Shown in pieces: positions 61,684 through 64,000 of a stretch of 64,000 nt of DNA. Source of the stretch: Desulfosporosinus acidiphilus SJ4 (lineage in GTDB: Bacteria; Bacillota; Desulfitobacteriia; Desulfitobacteriales; Desulfitobacteriaceae). The notes under the pieces are model-generated. The model did not search any database. It was given only the letters and a program-made list of their open reading frames with translations, and was not told where the DNA came from. The stretch is from assembly GCF_000255115.2 (NCBI RefSeq), contig NC_018068.1, positions 682,001 to 746,000 on the forward strand, written 5' to 3'. How positions within the stretch are numbered: position 1 is the first letter of the stretch; the number at the start of each line of letters is the position of its first letter. The translations under genes were made by a program, and so were the position numbers.

Positions 61684-64000
61684 ATGGATGTGTTTTTAAC
61701 GAACGAGTTTCAGTTTCAGTCACTGACCTATGCTTTAGCAGAGGGCTTGCTGCTGTTTGATCAGGAAGGGATTCTTCGTTATTTGAATATGGAAGCTGAG
61801 CGTCTTTTGGGTTGGAATGCGGCTAAAGACATAGGGGTGCGATCTTTCAAGGATTTGTTTGACCCTGCTCAGATTTCTCAAGAAGAATGCTGTTTTTTTC
61901 AGAGTTCGCTAATTTCTTCAGAACCTGTCAAAGCTAAAGAAAAAGAAATCCTTCGCTCAGATGGGACCAATATTTCCGCTTTAGTTATTACTTCTCCAAT
62001 TTTAAAAGATGATCTGATGTTAGGCTGCGCTGTCGTTGTGAAACAAGACATCAGTGAACGCCTAACAATTCAAAATGAGCTGCTGCGGCAGGAAGAACTA
62101 TATCGTGATATGTTTGAAAACATGAGCAGTGCGGTGGTGATTTTTGAACCTATTAACAATGGAGAAAATTTTATCTGCACGGCTCTTAATCAGACGGCGG
62201 AGCGAGTTGAAAATATTCCCAGGCAGCAAGGGATTGGGGCATTGATCACTGAACTATTTCCAATGATCAAAGAATTAGGTGTCTGGGACCTTGTGCTTGA
62301 AGTATATCGCACTGGAGAGAAGAGACATTTCCCGGCCGTTTATTATAATAATCCGCGCTGTTCAGGATGGAGCGAAGGGGTCATCTATAAACTCGCCACT
62401 GGGAACATTGTCTTCTTGTATGATGATGTAACTCACCGTAAACTTAACGAAAAAGCTCTTTGGCAAGAAAAAGAACGTGCTGAAGTGACCCTGGCCTCGA
62501 TCGGAGATGGTGTAATTACCACGGATGTTCTTGGGAATATAACCTACCTTAACCCTGTTGCTGAAACGATAACGGGCTGGAACGGTCAGGAGGCTGTCGG
62601 TCTGAGGATTGAGCAGGTATTTGATATTTGCAGTGAAAGTGCGGAGACAGCATTAGTTCAGCCGGTTCGTCAATGCCTGCGGGAACATAAAGTCATCACT
62701 GTGACAAATCCGGCCATGATTAGGCAGCGACATAGCCAACAGTACTTTCATATTGAAGTTTCTGTAGCTCCTATGCGCGACCGGGAAGAAACGGTGGTTG
62801 GGGCAGTTTTAGTTTTTCGCGATGTGACCGAAAAACGAACGTTGCTTTATCGCTTAACCCATCAGGCTAATCATGACTCATTAACAGATTTGCCCAATCG
62901 CTTATTGTTTAAAGACCGCTTACAATTGGCTATTTTGCAGGCCTGCCGTCGTCAAGAAAAGATTGCCGTCTTTTTCGTTAACATGGACGATTTTAAACTT
63001 ATCAATGACACCTATGGACATGAGGTAGGTGATACTATACTTTGCCAGATAGCCGAACGACTGCAAAAAGCTTTGAGGCCTGATGATACGGTCGCCAGAC
63101 AAGGGGGTGATGAATTTCTTATTTTATTGCCGGAACTGTCTTCTGAGCAGCAAGCTGCTCAAATCGCGCGAAAACTGCTAAAGGCCCTGAATTCCCCCTT
63201 TCAGATTGGTGATCAAGAAACTTATATATCGGCCAGTTTGGGTATTGCCCTCTATCCTGTGGATGGCGAAGAACCGGAGGTTCTGATTCAACATGCTGAT
63301 GTGGCTATGTATCAGGTTAAAGCTGAAGGACGCAACCATTATCACTTCTATACGGAAGCGCTTAATGAGCGTCTGTCGGAACGGTTGAAACTGCAAAATG
63401 AAATGCGTCGTGCTTTGAAAAATAATGAATTCTTTCTTGAATATCAACCTCAATATTGTCTGAAGAATGGACGGATTTGTGGCATAGAAGCGTTAGTACG
63501 CTGGCGGCACCAGGAAAGAGGAATTCTTTATCCGGGGAAATTTATTCCCTTGGCTGAAGAAAATGGCCTTATCTTGCCCTTAGGAGAATGGGTTCTACGC
63601 TCAGCCTGTACTCAGAATAAACTTTGGCAGGATTTGGGTTACCCCCCCGTGAGCATTGCAGTAAATCTATCGCCACGTCAATTTCGTCAGAAGGATCTCA
63701 TTGGAAAAATTACCCGGATCTTAGATGATACAGGGCTGGAACCGCATTGGCTGGAATTGGAGATTACCGAGAGTTTGAGTATGGAAGACGTAGAATTAAG
63801 TTCGGAGATTCTTCGAAAAATGAAATCTATGGGAATCCGTCTTTCCATTGACGATTTTGGGACTGGATTTTCATCACTGAGTTATCTTAGCCGGTTTTCT
63901 CTGGATACATTAAAAATTGACCGCTCTTTTATTTCCTCTTTGAGTGAATATGCAGACAAACAAGCTATTGTTCTAACGATCATCCAGTTAGCTAAGAATT
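61684..64000 (+). CDS. PAS-PAS-GGDEF-EAL cyclic-di-GMP protein, cut by window edge
   Basis: Makes and/or breaks cyclic di-GMP in response to PAS signals. ATG at 61684 after GGGAGGAG; 772 codons are visible and the frame runs off the end. Order: PAS (about 15-130), second PAS-like region (about 135-255), third PAS (about 265-385), GGDEF (about 395-560) and EAL (from about 575). The GGDEF motif is intact (RQGGDEFLIL), with the RxxD inhibitory site (RPDD) five residues before. The EAL domain has IEALVRW and IDDFGTGFSSLSYL. Both domains look active so far; later EAL residues are outside the window. Opposite strand to the ArsR gene. Confidence 0.93.
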   Translation, partial: MDVFLTNEFQFQSLTYALAEGLLLFDQEGILRYLNMEAERLLGWNAAKDIGVRSFKDLFDPAQISQEECCFFQSSLISSEPVKAKEKEILRSDGTNISALVITSPILKDDLMLGCAVVVKQDISERLTIQNELLRQEELYRDMFENMSSAVVIFEPINNGENFICTALNQTAERVENIPRQQGIGALITELFPMIKELGVWDLVLEVYRTGEKRHFPAVYYNNPRCSGWSEGVIYKLATGNIVFLYDDVTHRKLNEKALWQEKERAEVTLASIGDGVITTDVLGNITYLNPVAETITGWNGQEAVGLRIEQVFDICSESAETALVQPVRQCLREHKVITVTNPAMIRQRHSQQYFHIEVSVAPMRDREETVVGAVLVFRDVTEKRTLLYRLTHQANHDSLTDLPNRLLFKDRLQLAILQACRRQEKIAVFFVNMDDFKLINDTYGHEVGDTILCQIAERLQKALRPDDTVARQGGDEFLILLPELSSEQQAAQIARKLLKALNSPFQIGDQETYISASLGIALYPVDGEEPEVLIQHADVAMYQVKAEGRNHYHFYTEALNERLSERLKLQNEMRRALKNNEFFLEYQPQYCLKNGRICGIEALVRWRHQERGILYPGKFIPLAEENGLILPLGEWVLRSACTQNKLWQDLGYPPVSIAVNLSPRQFRQKDLIGKITRILDDTGLEPHWLELEITESLSMEDVELSSEILRKMKSMGIRLSIDDFGTGFSSLSYLSRFSLDTLKIDRSFISSLSEYADKQAIVLTIIQLAKN

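Noticed and set aside
1-64000. CRISPR arrays, prophage, tRNA or rRNA genes
   Set aside because: No regularly spaced repeats, phage gene runs or RNA gene patterns were seen by reading.

Overview
The window looks like chromosome from an anaerobic, spore-forming Firmicute of the Peptococcaceae, close to Desulfosporosinus or Desulfitobacterium. Supporting signs are strong Gram-positive ribosome binding sites, frequent TTG/GTG starts, Spo0E-like, YtaF-like and spore-coat-like proteins, a nickel-CODH homologue, a very large acyl-CoA dehydratase activase, a probable selenocysteine peroxiredoxin, and sigma-54 control of beta-oxidation. Genus is an inference; no rRNA or tRNA gene was seen.

Layout. 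1-7.9 kb: a two-component system (kinase cut by the window edge), small membrane proteins, a citDEF citrate lyase operon whose CitE is short and lacks expected active-site residues, and a small receiver plus Spo0E-like pair. 7.9-15.9 kb: ABC exporter, GNAT acetyltransferase, LtaS-like sulfatase with a C-terminal IPT/TIG-like domain, ICMT-like methyltransferase, YtaF-like protein and FocA/NirC channel. 16.0-17.9 kb: an apparently intact IS1182-type element. 18.1-24.3 kb: a membrane-bound Cache-HAMP-HTH regulator, an excisionase-HTH/PBP regulator, a coat-like protein, a second two-component system and a Cache-type lipoprotein.

24.4-48.3 kb is the metabolic core. Two paralogous sigma-54 activators (PAS-AAA-Fis) lie among three gene sets, each preceded by a -24/-12 promoter: (i) SucCD-like acyl-CoA synthetase subunits and a peroxiredoxin whose peroxidatic residue is encoded by in-frame TGA; (ii) crotonase, long acyl-CoA dehydrogenase, two 3-hydroxyacyl-CoA dehydrogenases, two thiolases, a short acyl-CoA dehydrogenase and another long one; (iii) a third long acyl-CoA dehydrogenase, FadN-like fusion and FadA-like thiolase. 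Together they encode a full fatty-acid beta-oxidation spiral with duplicated steps. No ETF or AMP-forming acyl-CoA ligase is in the window, so the SucCD-like enzyme may couple CoA-thioester and ATP chemistry here (inference).

48.4-64 kb: YggT protein; a CooS homologue in which one cluster-C cysteine is replaced by glutamate; an APC permease; an S-box (SAM-I) riboswitch ahead of metY-metA, with MetA carrying the acetyl-CoA-type Glu111 and an RNA hairpin that can hide the metA ribosome binding site; a VOC protein; a CadC-like ArsR repressor in an operon with a 1409-residue activase; and the start of a PAS-GGDEF-EAL protein cut by the right edge.

The best leads for something new are the Cys-to-Glu CODH, the selenoprotein within a sigma-54 fatty-acid regulon, the one-component membrane regulator with its free lipoprotein-borne sensor homologue, and the degenerate citrate lyase.
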